Source: an uncultured Lachnospiraceae bacterium
GTDB taxonomy: Bacteria > Bacillota > Clostridia > Lachnospirales > Anaerotignaceae
Assembly (NCBI GenBank): GCA_944380405.1
Contig: CALWHO010000014.1
Location: 1-64,000, forward strand
Length of the DNA stretch: 64,000 nt
Direction: 5' to 3'
The notes beneath the pieces were generated by a model that ran no database searches, had not been told where the DNA came from, and worked only from the letters and a program-made list of their open reading frames with translations. The first letter of the stretch is position 1. Each line of letters starts with the position of its first letter. The position numbers were made by a program, and so were the translations under genes. Shown here piece after piece: positions 25,943 to 34,458 of this stretch.

Positions 25943-27139
25943 ATGCTTCTTAAAGGAAAAACAGTTCTTGTTGGAGTTACAGGCGGCATAGCTGCATACA
26001 AAATGGCTAACTGCGTAAGTAAGCTTATAAAGCTTGGTGCTGACGTTCACGTTATAATGACAAAAAACGCCTGCAATTTCATAACTCCTATTACATTTGA
26101 AACACTTACAAACAACAAATGCATAGTAGACACATTTGACAGAAACTTTCAGTTTCATGTAGCCCATGTGTCCCTTGGCAAAAAAGCCGATATTTGTCTT
26201 GTATCACCTGCCACAGCAGACGTAATAGGCAAAATTGCAAACGGCATAGCAGACGATATGCTTACAACAACTGTTATGGCTTGCAGATGCAAAGTTTTAA
26301 TAGCTCCTGCCATGAACACAGCCATGTACAAAAACCCTATTGTTCAGGACAACATTGAAAAACTTAAACGCTTTGGATACGAAATTATAAAGCCTGACAG
26401 CGGATACCTTGCATGTGGTGACACAGGAGACGGCAAAATGCCTGACGAAGAAACTTTAATTGAACATATTTTATACCATGCAGCATATGCAAAAGACATG
26501 GCAGGCAAAAACGTAATAGTAAGTGCCGGTCCAACAATGGAAGCCCTTGACCCGGTCAGATACATCACTAACCATTCAACAGGCAAAATGGGCTATGAAA
26601 TAGCAAAGGCTGCCTCAAGACGTGGCGCTAATGTAACACTTGTAAGCGGCAAAACAAACCTTACGCCGCCTTTATTTGTAAACACAATAAACATAAAAAG
26701 CGCTCAGGATATGTTTGAAGCCTTTAGGGATAACTTCCTTGATAACGACATTATTATAAAGGCTGCTGCTGTTGCCGATTACAGACCAAAAACTGTTGCT
26801 GACAACAAAATTAAGAAAAAAGACGGCGACATGAAAATTGAGTTAGACAGAACCATAGACATAATTAAGTACATGGGCGAAAACAGACGTGAAGATCAGT
26901 TTATATGCGGTTTTTCAATGGAAACAGAAAACATGATTGAAAACAGCCGTGCTAAGCTGGACAAAAAGAAAATAGACATGATTGCTGCCAATAACCTTAA
27001 GCAGGAAGGTGCTGGCTTTGGCACAGACACAAACATAATTACTCTTATAACAAGAGAAGAAACAAAAGAGCTTGAACTTATGACAAAGGAAGAAGCAGCA
27101 AACGCTATACTTGACGAAATACTCAGCAAAATGAAATAA
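25943..27139 (+). CDS. coaBC: Bifunctional phosphopantothenoylcysteine decarboxylase/synthetase
   Basis: A 398-residue fused CoaBC (Dfp). The N-terminal flavodoxin-like CoaC domain (1-180) has GVTGGIAAYKM, the catalytic His in FHVAHVSLG, PAMNTAMY and the active-site Cys in LACGDTGDGKMP. The C-terminal CoaB domain (about 187-395) has SAGPTMEALDPVRYITNHSTGKMG and the flexible KIKK loop. The protein ligates cysteine to 4'-phosphopantothenate and decarboxylates the product, two steps of coenzyme A synthesis. Confidence 0.96.
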   Translation: MLLKGKTVLVGVTGGIAAYKMANCVSKLIKLGADVHVIMTKNACNFITPITFETLTNNKCIVDTFDRNFQFHVAHVSLGKKADICLVSPATADVIGKIANGIADDMLTTTVMACRCKVLIAPAMNTAMYKNPIVQDNIEKLKRFGYEIIKPDSGYLACGDTGDGKMPDEETLIEHILYHAAYAKDMAGKNVIVSAGPTMEALDPVRYITNHSTGKMGYEIAKAASRRGANVTLVSGKTNLTPPLFVNTINIKSAQDMFEAFRDNFLDNDIIIKAAAVADYRPKTVADNKIKKKDGDMKIELDRTIDIIKYMGENRREDQFICGFSMETENMIENSRAKLDKKKIDMIAANNLKQEGAGFGTDTNIITLITREETKELELMTKEEAANAILDEILSKMK

Positions 27140-27141
27140 TT

Positions 27142-27166
27142 AAAAGACCCTTTAAAAGGGTCTTTT
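27142..27166 (+). terminator. Terminator after coaBC
   Basis: Perfect stem AAAAGACCC (27142-27150) with GGGTCTTTT (27158-27166), seven-base loop, directly after the coaBC stop codon. It separates coaBC from the HAD phosphatase. Confidence 0.88.
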
Positions 27167-27195
27167 ATGTTACACAAAAAAAGGTGGTCTTTATT

Positions 27196-27858
27196 TTGAA
27201 TAAATATAAAAAATATAAATACGCAATATTCGACCTTGACGGTACACTTCTTAACACCCTTGAGGACTTAAAAAACTCAGTTAATTACAGTCTTAAGCAT
27301 TTTTCAATGCCCGAAAAAACAACAGAGGAAATACGTTTATTTTTAGGTAACGGTGCTGTAAGTCTTTTTGAACGCTCTGTACCAAATGGCAAGTATAATC
27401 CTCTTTTTAATGATGCTTTAAATCTTTTTAAAGAGCATTACAGCAAAAATAACGACATATTCACAAAGCCATATGACGGCATAGAGCATGTTTTAGAATG
27501 CCTCAAAGAAAAAAACGTAAAATCCGTAATAGTATCAAATAAGTTTGACGAAGCCGTAAAAATACTTGCGGATAAATATTTTAGCGGCTTAATTGATATT
27601 GCCATTGGCGAAAACGAAAAATGTGGCATAAAAAGAAAGCCACATCCTGACATGGTTCTTAAAGCCATAAATGATTTAAAAGCAGACAAAAATGACTGTG
27701 TATACATAGGCGACTCTGAAGTAGACATAGCAACAGCAAAGGCAAGCGGCATAAATTCAATAATAGTTTCATGGGGCTTTAGGGACAAAGAATATCTTTT
27801 AAAGTCAGGAGCAAAAACAATAATTTCAAAGCCTTTGGAACTTCTTGATTATTTTTAA
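27196..27858 (+). CDS. HAD family phosphatase (phosphoglycolate-phosphatase-like)
   Basis: About 220 residues. Motif I is FDLDGTLLNT (nucleophile and acid Asp), motif II is VIVSNK, the Lys/motif III region is GIKRKPHPD, and motif IV is YIGDSEVDIATA. The helical cap between motifs I and II is of the Gph/PgmB type. Such enzymes dephosphorylate phosphoglycolate or small sugar phosphates; the substrate is not determined. Start is TTG at 27196, eight bases after AAGGTGG; the GTG at 27184 lies in the ribosome site. Confidence 0.87.
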   Translation: MNKYKKYKYAIFDLDGTLLNTLEDLKNSVNYSLKHFSMPEKTTEEIRLFLGNGAVSLFERSVPNGKYNPLFNDALNLFKEHYSKNNDIFTKPYDGIEHVLECLKEKNVKSVIVSNKFDEAVKILADKYFSGLIDIAIGENEKCGIKRKPHPDMVLKAINDLKADKNDCVYIGDSEVDIATAKASGINSIIVSWGFRDKEYLLKSGAKTIISKPLELLDYF

Positions 27859-27861
27859 ATA

Positions 27862-27907
27862 AAAACTGCCATTGGACAAAACATAAATTTTCACCAATGG
27901 CAGTTTT
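27862..27907. terminator. Bidirectional terminator between HAD phosphatase and UDG
   Basis: A 14-bp perfect stem AAAACTGCCATTGG (27862-27875) with CCAATGGCAGTTTT (27894-27907), serving the two convergent genes. Confidence 0.92.
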
Positions 27908-27908
27908 A

Positions 27909-28469
27909 TTATTTATTTAAGTATTCTTTTAATTTAAGTACATCTTCTTTATATGTATCTGCAAGGCTTCTGTTATAAATTATTGATGCAGGGTGATAAA
28001 GTGGGAATATTTTTATACCGTTACATTCCAAAACACTTCCGTGGCAGTCGCCTATTGTTATTTTATTATTATCTGTTACCGCCTTTAAAGGCACATTACC
28101 AAGTGTTACAACAACTTTAGGGTTAACAGATGATATTTCTTCTTTCAAAAGTGGTTTAAAATCTTCTATTTCTTTGCTGTCAGGTGTTCTGTTTACAGGC
28201 TTACCTGTTTTTGGGCTAAGCTTTGTTGGTCTATACTTAACAACATTTGTTATATAGAGGTCTTTTCGCTCAAGACCAGCAAGAGTTATAAACTCATCAA
28301 GGTTTTTGCCTGCCTTACCCACAAAAGGCCTTCCCAATTTCTCTTCTTCGCCTCCTGGAGCTTCGCCAACAAGCAAAACCGTTGTATTTTCGTCACCTTC
28401 GCCAAAAACAAGCTTTTTATCAGCGTATTTTTTCTTATATTCTTCTTTAAGTTTATGCAAATTTTCCAT
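27909..28469 (-). CDS. Uracil-DNA glycosylase family 4-like protein
   Basis: A 186-residue UDG-superfamily protein. Motif A reads LLVGEAPGGEEEKLGRPFVG, followed by the DNA-contact region LYITNVVKYRP and motif B FPLYHPASIIYN. It would excise uracil from DNA in base-excision repair. Unlike classical family-4 enzymes it has no N-terminal CxxC pair, so the usual [4Fe-4S] cluster is probably absent. The segment KLVFGEGDENTTV replaces it. Several clostridial proteins of this length share that design from general knowledge, but activity is not assured. Confidence 0.83.
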   Translation of the reverse strand: MENLHKLKEEYKKKYADKKLVFGEGDENTTVLLVGEAPGGEEEKLGRPFVGKAGKNLDEFITLAGLERKDLYITNVVKYRPTKLSPKTGKPVNRTPDSKEIEDFKPLLKEEISSVNPKVVVTLGNVPLKAVTDNNKITIGDCHGSVLECNGIKIFPLYHPASIIYNRSLADTYKEDVLKLKEYLNK

Positions 28470-28490
28470 TGAAATCCTCCAAAATTTAAG

Positions 28491-28831
28491 TTATCCACAA
28501 GTTTTGCACATTATCCACAGTTTTAACATGTACTTTTCAACTTCTCCACAAAGTTATCCACATTATCACAGACAAAAAAGTACAAAATATTGTTTTTAAA
28601 TATGAAATAATACCTAAATATTGTTATGGCATTATTTTTTTCCACATATCAACATAATTATTGCATATTTTTAAAAAATTAACAATAAATATATTCACAT
28701 ATTTACCAACAAGTATATGTGTATATAATTTCAAAATGTGGATAAATGAAAAAAGCCTTAAAATCAACGGTTTCAAGGCTTTTTTGTTTACAAAAAATGT
28801 TATTAAATTAAAGTTATGCACATTATCCACA
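28491..28831. other. Cluster of DnaA boxes in a gene-free gap
   Basis: Six exact TTATNCACA boxes lie in 341 bp: TTATCCACA at 28491, 28511, 28554 and 28823, TTATGCACA at 28814, and the reverse form TGTGGATAA at 28737. Near matches include TTCTCCACA (28542) and TTTTCCACA (28638). The surrounding 28470-28878 gap is AT-rich and holds no gene. It is denser in boxes than either gap next to dnaA, which lies about 9 kb away. It could be a DnaA titration or regulatory site or an additional origin module. Confidence 0.85.
28749..28785. terminator. Terminator after the rhomboid gene
   Basis: Stem AAAAAAGCCTT (28749-28759) with AAGGCTTTTTT (28775-28785). It lies downstream of the rhomboid gene and inside the DnaA-box cluster, and is symmetrical enough to work both ways. 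Confidence 0.85.
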
Positions 28832-28878
28832 ATTAATATGTTGATAACTGTTAATAAGTATATGAACAAAGTTGTTAA

Positions 28879-29985
28879 TTAATCCCATTTATTATTATTT
28901 TTAATATGTTCATTAAAAAATAATACTGCATACTGAATTACGGCACCTGTTACAAAACCGCCTATATGGCCATAGTTATCAACACCAGAGCCTAAAAGAC
29001 CCATTGCCAAAACAAGTATGCTGTATATTACCATTGTAAAATAGCTTAAACCGCCTACATCTTTCTTTTCAACAGCACTTATAATAAGCACAGCACCCAT
29101 AAGACCACAAATAGCACCAGATGCACCTACTGCAAAGCCATCGCCAAAAACAGAGCTTAATAAACAGCCGCCTATGCCGGAAATAATATAAACAGCTATT
29201 GTATTTAATTTACCTGCAAACATTTCCATTCTGCTGCCGAAAATATATATTGAAAAGGCATTAAATATAATATGTGACCAGTCCACATGGAAAAACATTG
29301 GCGTAATAAGGCGATACCATTCACCTTCTGCCCATATTTTTTCACCATTACATGAAAAATCCATTAAAAAGTTATCTATATTGCCGCTGAAATATGTAAA
29401 TGCAAATATAAATGCATTAAAAAATATAAGGGCATATGTAAGAAGCATATCCCTGCTTTTTACTGGCAGAATACTTTTTTTATAGGCATCTTTTGAAATT
29501 TTATTAATATCAGTTGTATTAACATTTTCTTTTCCGAAGAATGTATCATCAATTATTTTTTCAATACCCATTAATTTTGACGGCTGTTTTTTACCTGTAT
29601 AAAGCAAGTTATTTTTTAAATCGGCAGTCCACCACACATTAGCTATTTTTTCGCCTGTTATTAATTCCTTTTCATCACAAAATGCCTTATTTTCACTACA
29701 AAGCACATCTGTTACAAGTAAATTTAAGCTTACAGCCGAAGAGCAGTACATTTTTTTAATGTTTTCTTCCAAGTCCTTATACATTTCCTTACTTTGTCTT
29801 TCAAAATTACCTGCAAGGTAAAAGTCGGCATTTATAACATTTACAAAATATACCACAGGGCTTATATTTTTCATCAAAACTATAACAGGTGTATAGTCTG
29901 TTATATCTGTTTTTTGAGAAATAACCTGAAAGCCATTTTCTATTAAGTTGTGACACAAAATTGCCGCATAATCTTTAAAATTCAT
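28879..29985 (-). CDS. Rhomboid family intramembrane serine protease
   Basis: A 368-residue protein. The first 175 residues form a soluble domain without recognised motif. A six-helix rhomboid core follows: FFHVDWSHIIFN (232-242), catalytic Ser289 in GASGA and catalytic His340 in NYGHIGG. It cleaves transmembrane helices or membrane proteins in the bilayer. Large N-terminal cytosolic domains are known in Firmicute rhomboids such as GluP. It is transcribed away from BofA and YaaL, which lie upstream on the same strand. Confidence 0.92.
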   Translation of the reverse strand: MNFKDYAAILCHNLIENGFQVISQKTDITDYTPVIVLMKNISPVVYFVNVINADFYLAGNFERQSKEMYKDLEENIKKMYCSSAVSLNLLVTDVLCSENKAFCDEKELITGEKIANVWWTADLKNNLLYTGKKQPSKLMGIEKIIDDTFFGKENVNTTDINKISKDAYKKSILPVKSRDMLLTYALIFFNAFIFAFTYFSGNIDNFLMDFSCNGEKIWAEGEWYRLITPMFFHVDWSHIIFNAFSIYIFGSRMEMFAGKLNTIAVYIISGIGGCLLSSVFGDGFAVGASGAICGLMGAVLIISAVEKKDVGGLSYFTMVIYSILVLAMGLLGSGVDNYGHIGGFVTGAVIQYAVLFFNEHIKNNNKWD

Positions 29986-30051
29986 GTTTTAATCTCCGTA
30001 ACATATTTTTTTTAAAATATACCACGGGCAAAAAAAAGTGTCAATTTACCT

Positions 30052-30291
30052 CTACAAAAACGACGATATAAGAGCCGAAACACCTAAGCCAGGAAGTCCC
30101 AAAAAACCGCCCATAAACACATTTAAGGCATTTAAGCCTATGGACATACCTATATTTTTTAGAAAAATAATGGCAAATGCCGTTACTGCGCATCTGAAAA
30201 CAAACTTAATTAAAGGCTTTATAAATGAAACTGCCACAAGCAAAAAAGAAAGCAAGCCTATAAATAAATATATAACCTCTCTTCCGTTCAT
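30052..30291 (-). CDS. bofA: BofA family pro-sigma-K processing inhibitor-like protein
   Basis: A 79-residue hydrophobic protein with two or three membrane helices. It ends with the BofA signature region IGLNALNVFMGGFLGLPGLG, matching the family pattern of NxxTxxxxGxLGxPG. In Bacillus, BofA holds the SpoIVFB protease inactive in the forespore outer membrane. Adjacency to YaaL, as in Bacillus, supports the call. It hints that the organism descends from a spore former. Confidence 0.85.
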   Translation of the reverse strand: MNGREVIYLFIGLLSFLLVAVSFIKPLIKFVFRCAVTAFAIIFLKNIGMSIGLNALNVFMGGFLGLPGLGVSALISSFL

Positions 30292-30320
30292 TATTTTTAA
30301 TTCCCCCCAAAATTAATTTT

Positions 30321-30545
30321 TCAGCTTATTTTTTCAAAGCCAAGAACGCCCTGCTCTCTTGCTTCAGTTAAATAATACTGAAATTCCTTATCAAGGGATT
30401 TAAGGCGGTATATAAGGCTATCAAGAAGAAAGTCATTTGTTGTCATATTAATTTCATTTTTAACTTTTGACATTTCGCATTTTATTCTGTCTATATTTTC
30501 TATAATTGTTTTATTTCGCTTATTTATAATGTTGTTTTTCCTCAT
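30321..30545 (-). CDS. yaaL: YaaL-like DUF2508 protein
   Basis: A 74-residue, mostly helical, charged protein (ENIDRIKCEMSKVKNEINMTTN, split as ENIDRIKCEM and then the rest, followed by LLDSLIYRLKSLDKEFQYYL) typical of DUF2508/YaaL, which is linked to bofA in Firmicutes. Function is unknown. The start is the ATG at 30545 behind AGGGAGGTG; the longer upstream frame reads through that site. The ribosome site sits in the descending arm of a strong hairpin (30554-30594). Confidence 0.78.
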   Translation of the reverse strand: MRKNNIINKRNKTIIENIDRIKCEMSKVKNEINMTTNDFLLDSLIYRLKSLDKEFQYYLTEAREQGVLGFEKIS

Positions 30546-30553
30546 AAAAAAAC

Positions 30554-30594
30554 ACCTCCCTGTAGATGTAATTATATTACGCATATAGGGAGGT
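30554..30594 (-). promoter_or_regulatory. Terminator-like hairpin that sequesters the yaaL ribosome binding site
   Basis: Arms 30584-30594 and 30554-30564 pair over 11 bp with one wobble, including CCTCCC against GGGAGG. The second arm is the Shine-Dalgarno of yaaL and is followed by seven T and then the ATG. The same element therefore ends ABC-F read-through and blocks yaaL translation. A TATAAT (30576-30571, minus) in the loop could start transcripts near 30564 that lack the blocking arm, although no good -35 is visible. Confidence 0.65.
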
Positions 30595-30618
30595 ATTTAT
30601 TCTTAATTTTAGTAAATA

Positions 30619-32175
30619 TTACAGCAAAACAGTTGTCCAGTCTTCACAGTTCCACACATCTGTTGCCACATCTTCATAAAATTCTCTTTCATGGCAAATA
30701 AGTAGTATACTTCCTTTATATGCCTTTAATGCTCTTTTAAGTTCTTCTTTTGCATCTACATCAAGGTGGTTTGTAGGCTCGTCAAGAAGAAGTACATTTG
30801 TTTCACGGTTTATAAGCTTACAAAGGCGTACCTTTGCCTGCTCGCCACCGCTTAAAACCTTAACCATGCTTTCTATATGTTTTGTTGTAAGGCCGCATTT
30901 TGCAAGGGCGCTTCGTACTTCATACTGTGTATATGACGGAAACTCTTTCCATATTTCGTCTATACAAGTTATATTTTCTGTATATTTCTTTTCCTGCTCA
31001 AAATAGCCTATATGAAGGTAATCGCCTAATTCTGTTGTGCCGCTTAAAGGCGGAATTAAGCCAAGTATGCTTTTTAAAAGTGTAGTTTTACCTATGCCGT
31101 TAGCACCTGTAAGGGCAATTTTCTGGCCTCTTTCCATAGTAAGTGTAAGAGGTCTTGAGAGCGGTTTATCATAGCCTATTACAAGGTCTTTTGTTTCAAA
31201 TATATATCTTCCGGCTGCTCTTGCTTCTTTAAAGTTAAACTCTGGCTTTGGCTTCTCCTTTGCAAGCTCTATTACTTCCATTTTATCAAGCTTTTTCTGG
31301 CGGCTCATAGCCATGTTTCTTGTGGCAACTCTCGCTTTATTTCTTGCCACAAAGTCCTTAAGCTCTTCAATTTCCTGCTTTTGCTTTCTATATGCAGCTT
31401 CAAGCTGAGCTTTTTTCATAGCGTATACTTCCTGGAATTTCTCATAGTTACCTACATATCTATCTATATGTGAATTTTCAACATGATATATAAGGTTTAC
31501 TACATCATTAAGGAATGGTATATCATGGGAAATAAGTATAAATGCGTTTTCGTAGTCAATAAGGTATCTTTTAAGCCACACAATATGCTTTTCATCAAGG
31601 TAGTTTGTAGGCTCGTCAAGGAGAAGTATATCAGGCTTTTCAAGTAAAAGCTTACCCATAAGTACCTTTGTTCTCTGACCACCGCTTAATTCTGTTACGT
31701 CTTTATCCATGCCTATTTCGTCAAGACCTAAGGCTCTGCCTATTTCTTCAACCTTAGCATCTATTGAATAAAAATCGTGGTGGTCCAAAAGCTCCTGTAT
31801 TGTGCCTGTTTCTTCCATAAGAAATGCCATTTTTTCATCATCAGCATCTGCCATTTCACCATAGTATTCATTCATTTTTGCTTCAAGGTCAAAAAGAAAT
31901 TCAAATGCACTTTGAAGTACGCTTCGTACAGTCATACCCTTATCAAGTACTGTATGCTGGTCAAGGTAGCCTACACGTACATTTTTTGACCATTCGATTT
32001 TACCCTCGTCAGGCATAAGAGAGCCTGTAATAATATTCATAAATGTGGATTTGCCTTCACCATTTGCTCCAACAAAGCCAACATGCTCGCCCTTTAAAAG
32101 GCGGAATGACACATCTGTAAATATGGCTCTGTCGCCAAAACCATGGCTTAAGTTTACTACATTTAAAATACTCAT
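30619..32175 (-). CDS. ABC-F family ATPase (YkpA/YbiT-like)
   Basis: A 518-residue protein with two ABC domains and no transmembrane segments. The first has GANGEGKSTF, LSGGQRTKVLMGKLL and LLLDEPTNYLD; the second has GANGIGKTTL, LSGGEQAKVRLCKL and LLLDEPTNHLD. The interdomain linker (about 235-300, QLEAAYRKQKQEIEELKDFV and following) is charged and helical as in ABC-F proteins that act in the ribosomal E site. It belongs to the translation-factor group rather than to a transporter; whether it gives antibiotic resistance is unknown. Confidence 0.93.
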   Translation of the reverse strand: MSILNVVNLSHGFGDRAIFTDVSFRLLKGEHVGFVGANGEGKSTFMNIITGSLMPDEGKIEWSKNVRVGYLDQHTVLDKGMTVRSVLQSAFEFLFDLEAKMNEYYGEMADADDEKMAFLMEETGTIQELLDHHDFYSIDAKVEEIGRALGLDEIGMDKDVTELSGGQRTKVLMGKLLLEKPDILLLDEPTNYLDEKHIVWLKRYLIDYENAFILISHDIPFLNDVVNLIYHVENSHIDRYVGNYEKFQEVYAMKKAQLEAAYRKQKQEIEELKDFVARNKARVATRNMAMSRQKKLDKMEVIELAKEKPKPEFNFKEARAAGRYIFETKDLVIGYDKPLSRPLTLTMERGQKIALTGANGIGKTTLLKSILGLIPPLSGTTELGDYLHIGYFEQEKKYTENITCIDEIWKEFPSYTQYEVRSALAKCGLTTKHIESMVKVLSGGEQAKVRLCKLINRETNVLLLDEPTNHLDVDAKEELKRALKAYKGSILLICHEREFYEDVATDVWNCEDWTTVLL

Positions 32176-33011
32176 TATATTTCTCCTTTTTCTGCTATTT
32201 GTTCTATTATTAATGCTGCGCCGTATTCATCGCAATCTTTAGTTATAATATCGGCAGCTTCTTTTATATGGTTATCGCCATTTTCCATGGCTATACCTGT
32301 GCCTGCAAAGACAATCATATCAAGGTCATTATCGCTGTCACCAAGTGCTGCCACGTTTTCTTTATCTATATTTAAAATGTCACAAAGCTCTTTTATGGCA
32401 TTTGCCTTTGTTGCCATTTTACTTGTTACCTCAACATTATTATGTGAAGATGTTGTTACAGAAGCAAAGTTTTCTTCTTTAAGGCGGTTCATTACATCAA
32501 CACGCACGTTATTATCAAAAAATATAAGATTTATATTTTCAAGTTTTTCATTATTTTCTTCTATTTTTTTGAATATATCATCAACTGGCGTTCTTGTTGT
32601 AATGACATATTCTGCAGAATGACCTGTTATACCGTATTTTTCAAGGTTATAATAAAACTTTTTATCGGTATAGGCTTTTCCTTCTGTAAATATTTCAATC
32701 ATCAAGTCTATATCTTTAACTATATTAAGCGTTTTGTCAACAGCTTCTTTTGTAAGGTAGTTTTCTGCTACTGTCTTTTTTTCTTTTGCGTCATATATAA
32801 CAGCACCGTTACTTGTAATTATATATTTCAAAAAAGGCATATTTTTTACATTTTTTGGCAGTGAATTATAAACCCTACCTGTGGCAGGCACAAAATAAAT
32901 ACCTTTCTGGGTTAATTTTTCAAGGGCATAAAAAAGACGCTCCGTTACCTCCTTTGAAGATGTAAGGAGTGTTCCGTCTAAGTCTGATGCCACAAGTTTT
33001 ATTTTTTTCAT
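32175..33011 (-). CDS. Cof-type HAD-IIB phosphatase
   Basis: A 278-residue HAD hydrolase with motif I ASDLDGTLL, an alpha/beta C2B cap in the middle, and C-terminal motif AALGDSDNDLDMIVFAG followed by GIAMENG. Cof/YidA-type enzymes hydrolyse sugar phosphates, FMN or other small phosphoesters. Start is ATG at 33011 behind AAAAGGCGGTGAT; an open frame continues upstream without a ribosome site. Its stop overlaps the ABC-F start, so the two are co-transcribed. Confidence 0.9.
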   Translation of the reverse strand: MKKIKLVASDLDGTLLTSSKEVTERLFYALEKLTQKGIYFVPATGRVYNSLPKNVKNMPFLKYIITSNGAVIYDAKEKKTVAENYLTKEAVDKTLNIVKDIDLMIEIFTEGKAYTDKKFYYNLEKYGITGHSAEYVITTRTPVDDIFKKIEENNEKLENINLIFFDNNVRVDVMNRLKEENFASVTTSSHNNVEVTSKMATKANAIKELCDILNIDKENVAALGDSDNDLDMIVFAGTGIAMENGDNHIKEAADIITKDCDEYGAALIIEQIAEKGEI

Positions 33012-33117
33012 TACTATCACCGCCTTTTCAAACCATTTTATCAAACAACAACATATTAAACAATAATTTCCCAATGAAAAAAATGAGTATATGGCAAATA
33101 ATAATGCCACATACTCA

Positions 33118-33486
33118 TTAATTTTGTTTTAAGCTTCTGCCTATTTCAATTCCATATTGAAAAGCTGCATTTGTTGAAATTATAAAAAGACTTATAATTC
33201 CATATCCAAAAAGAATACCTGTAATAAATCGCTTTATGTTATTGCTTTCGTATTTTGTAAGTGACTGTAAAAGTCCATCTACAACCATAGGTATAAGCAC
33301 AACAAAAGACATAATTAAATTAGGCTTTACAAATATACATAACACAAAGGCAAGTATTATTCCAAAAAGCTCCCCTGTGCATCTGGCACAGACAGGAAAT
33401 TTATTGCCTTTTATATGGAATGAGCGGCTATCCATGCAGTGGCAGCCAAATATTATAGGCAGCCATTTATACATCCACTTAACCAT
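33118..33486 (-). CDS. DUF2085 family membrane protein
   Basis: A 122-residue protein with three membrane helices. It shows the DUF2085 cysteine pattern GCHCMDSRSFHIKGNKFPVC followed by ARCTGELFG, a possible metal- or thiol-active site near the N-terminus. Function is unknown. The neighbouring zinc-ribbon gene ends 4 bp upstream on the same strand, suggesting a two-gene unit of cysteine-rich small membrane proteins. Confidence 0.8.
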   Translation of the reverse strand: MVKWMYKWLPIIFGCHCMDSRSFHIKGNKFPVCARCTGELFGIILAFVLCIFVKPNLIMSFVVLIPMVVDGLLQSLTKYESNNIKRFITGILFGYGIISLFIISTNAAFQYGIEIGRSLKQN

Positions 33487-33489
33487 AAA

Positions 33490-33783
33490 TTAATACATCA
33501 TATATGTCGCTGCACCTATAACAGCTGCTAATACATACCACAAAATACCTACTATAACAGCAATTAAAGCACCAATACCGGCAGCTTTTGCTGTTTTTGG
33601 TTTCTGGTCCTTCCATACCAAAAATAAAACTAAACCAACAATAGGTATACAAAATCCAAGTATACCCCAGCCTATTCCGCCATTATCTACAACAGCAGGA
33701 GATGTGTTTTGATTAGCGCCACAAAATGGGCAGATTATTGTTCTATCATCAACTTGTGCTCCACAATTTTTACAATATGCCAT
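33490..33783 (-). CDS. Zinc-ribbon domain small membrane protein
   Basis: A 97-residue protein. N-terminal zinc ribbon CKNCGAQVDDRTIICPFCG (Cys4 ligands) is followed by two transmembrane helices (about 37-55 and 66-92). This is the common zinc_ribbon_2 plus membrane-tail design. It has no assigned function. It sits directly upstream of the DUF2085 gene. Confidence 0.82.
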   Translation of the reverse strand: MAYCKNCGAQVDDRTIICPFCGANQNTSPAVVDNGGIGWGILGFCIPIVGLVLFLVWKDQKPKTAKAAGIGALIAVIVGILWYVLAAVIGAATYMMY

Positions 33784-33885
33784 AATTTATCATCCTTTCC
33801 TAAAATGATTACATACACATTATAACATATACAGACATATTATTATATAAATTAATGAAAAATTAATCATTTAATAAAAAAATAA

Positions 33886-33914
33886 TTGTTGCTTTATAAA
33901 AATTATTATATTAT
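33886..33914 (+). promoter_or_regulatory. Probable sigma-A promoter of the phosphatase gene
   Basis: TTGTTG (33886-33891) and TATTAT (33909-33914) are separated by 17 bp. The -10 lies 34 bp before the ATG at 33949. Confidence 0.6.
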
Positions 33915-33948
33915 ATATCTATATATCATAAGAAAGGACAGTAAACAC

Positions 33949-34410
33949 ATGATAAAAGTTTTATTTGTTTGCCACGGCAACATATGCCGTTCACCTATGG
34001 CAGAATTCATTTTTCGTGACATGATAAAAAAAGAAAACATCTCAGACAAAATAGAAATTGCATCTTGTGCCGTAAGCCGTGAAGAATTAGGCAATCCTGT
34101 ATACTATGCAGCAAAAGAAAAACTTAATGAAATGGGCATAAACTGTATGGGCAAAACTGCAAGAATTATCACAAAACGTGATTATAATGATTACGACTAT
34201 ATACTTGCCATGGAAGACAAAAACATAAATGGCATTACAAAAATTACAGGAGAAGACAAGGACAAAAAAGTATTTAAACTCCTTGATTTTGCTGGCGGTG
34301 GCAATATTTCCGATCCGTGGTATACAAGGGATTTTGATAGAACAGCCCAAGACATAATTAAGGGCTGTGAAGGATTTTTAAATTACTTAAAAGAAAATAA
34401 CAAGATATAA
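33949..34410 (+). CDS. Low-molecular-weight protein-tyrosine phosphatase
   Basis: A 153-residue LMW-PTP. The P-loop VCHGNICRS near the N-terminus carries nucleophile Cys8 and Arg14, and the general-acid Asp is in ISDPWYT near the C-terminus. It dephosphorylates tyrosine (or arginine) on proteins, often those of capsule or stress pathways. Start is ATG at 33949 after AAAGGA; upstream in-frame sequence lies in the promoter. It stands alone between convergent recF and divergent zinc-ribbon gene. Confidence 0.93.
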   Translation: MIKVLFVCHGNICRSPMAEFIFRDMIKKENISDKIEIASCAVSREELGNPVYYAAKEKLNEMGINCMGKTARIITKRDYNDYDYILAMEDKNINGITKITGEDKDKKVFKLLDFAGGGNISDPWYTRDFDRTAQDIIKGCEGFLNYLKENNKI

Positions 34411-34425
34411 AACTTCACGATATAT

Positions 34426-34458
34426 AAAAAACTCACCCTTATATCAGGTGAGTTTTTT
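34426..34458. terminator. Bidirectional terminator between PTP gene and recF
   Basis: A 12-bp stem AAAAAACTCACC (34426-34437) with GGTGAGTTTTTT (34447-34458). It overlaps the last codons of recF on the minus strand and serves both convergent genes. Confidence 0.9.
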
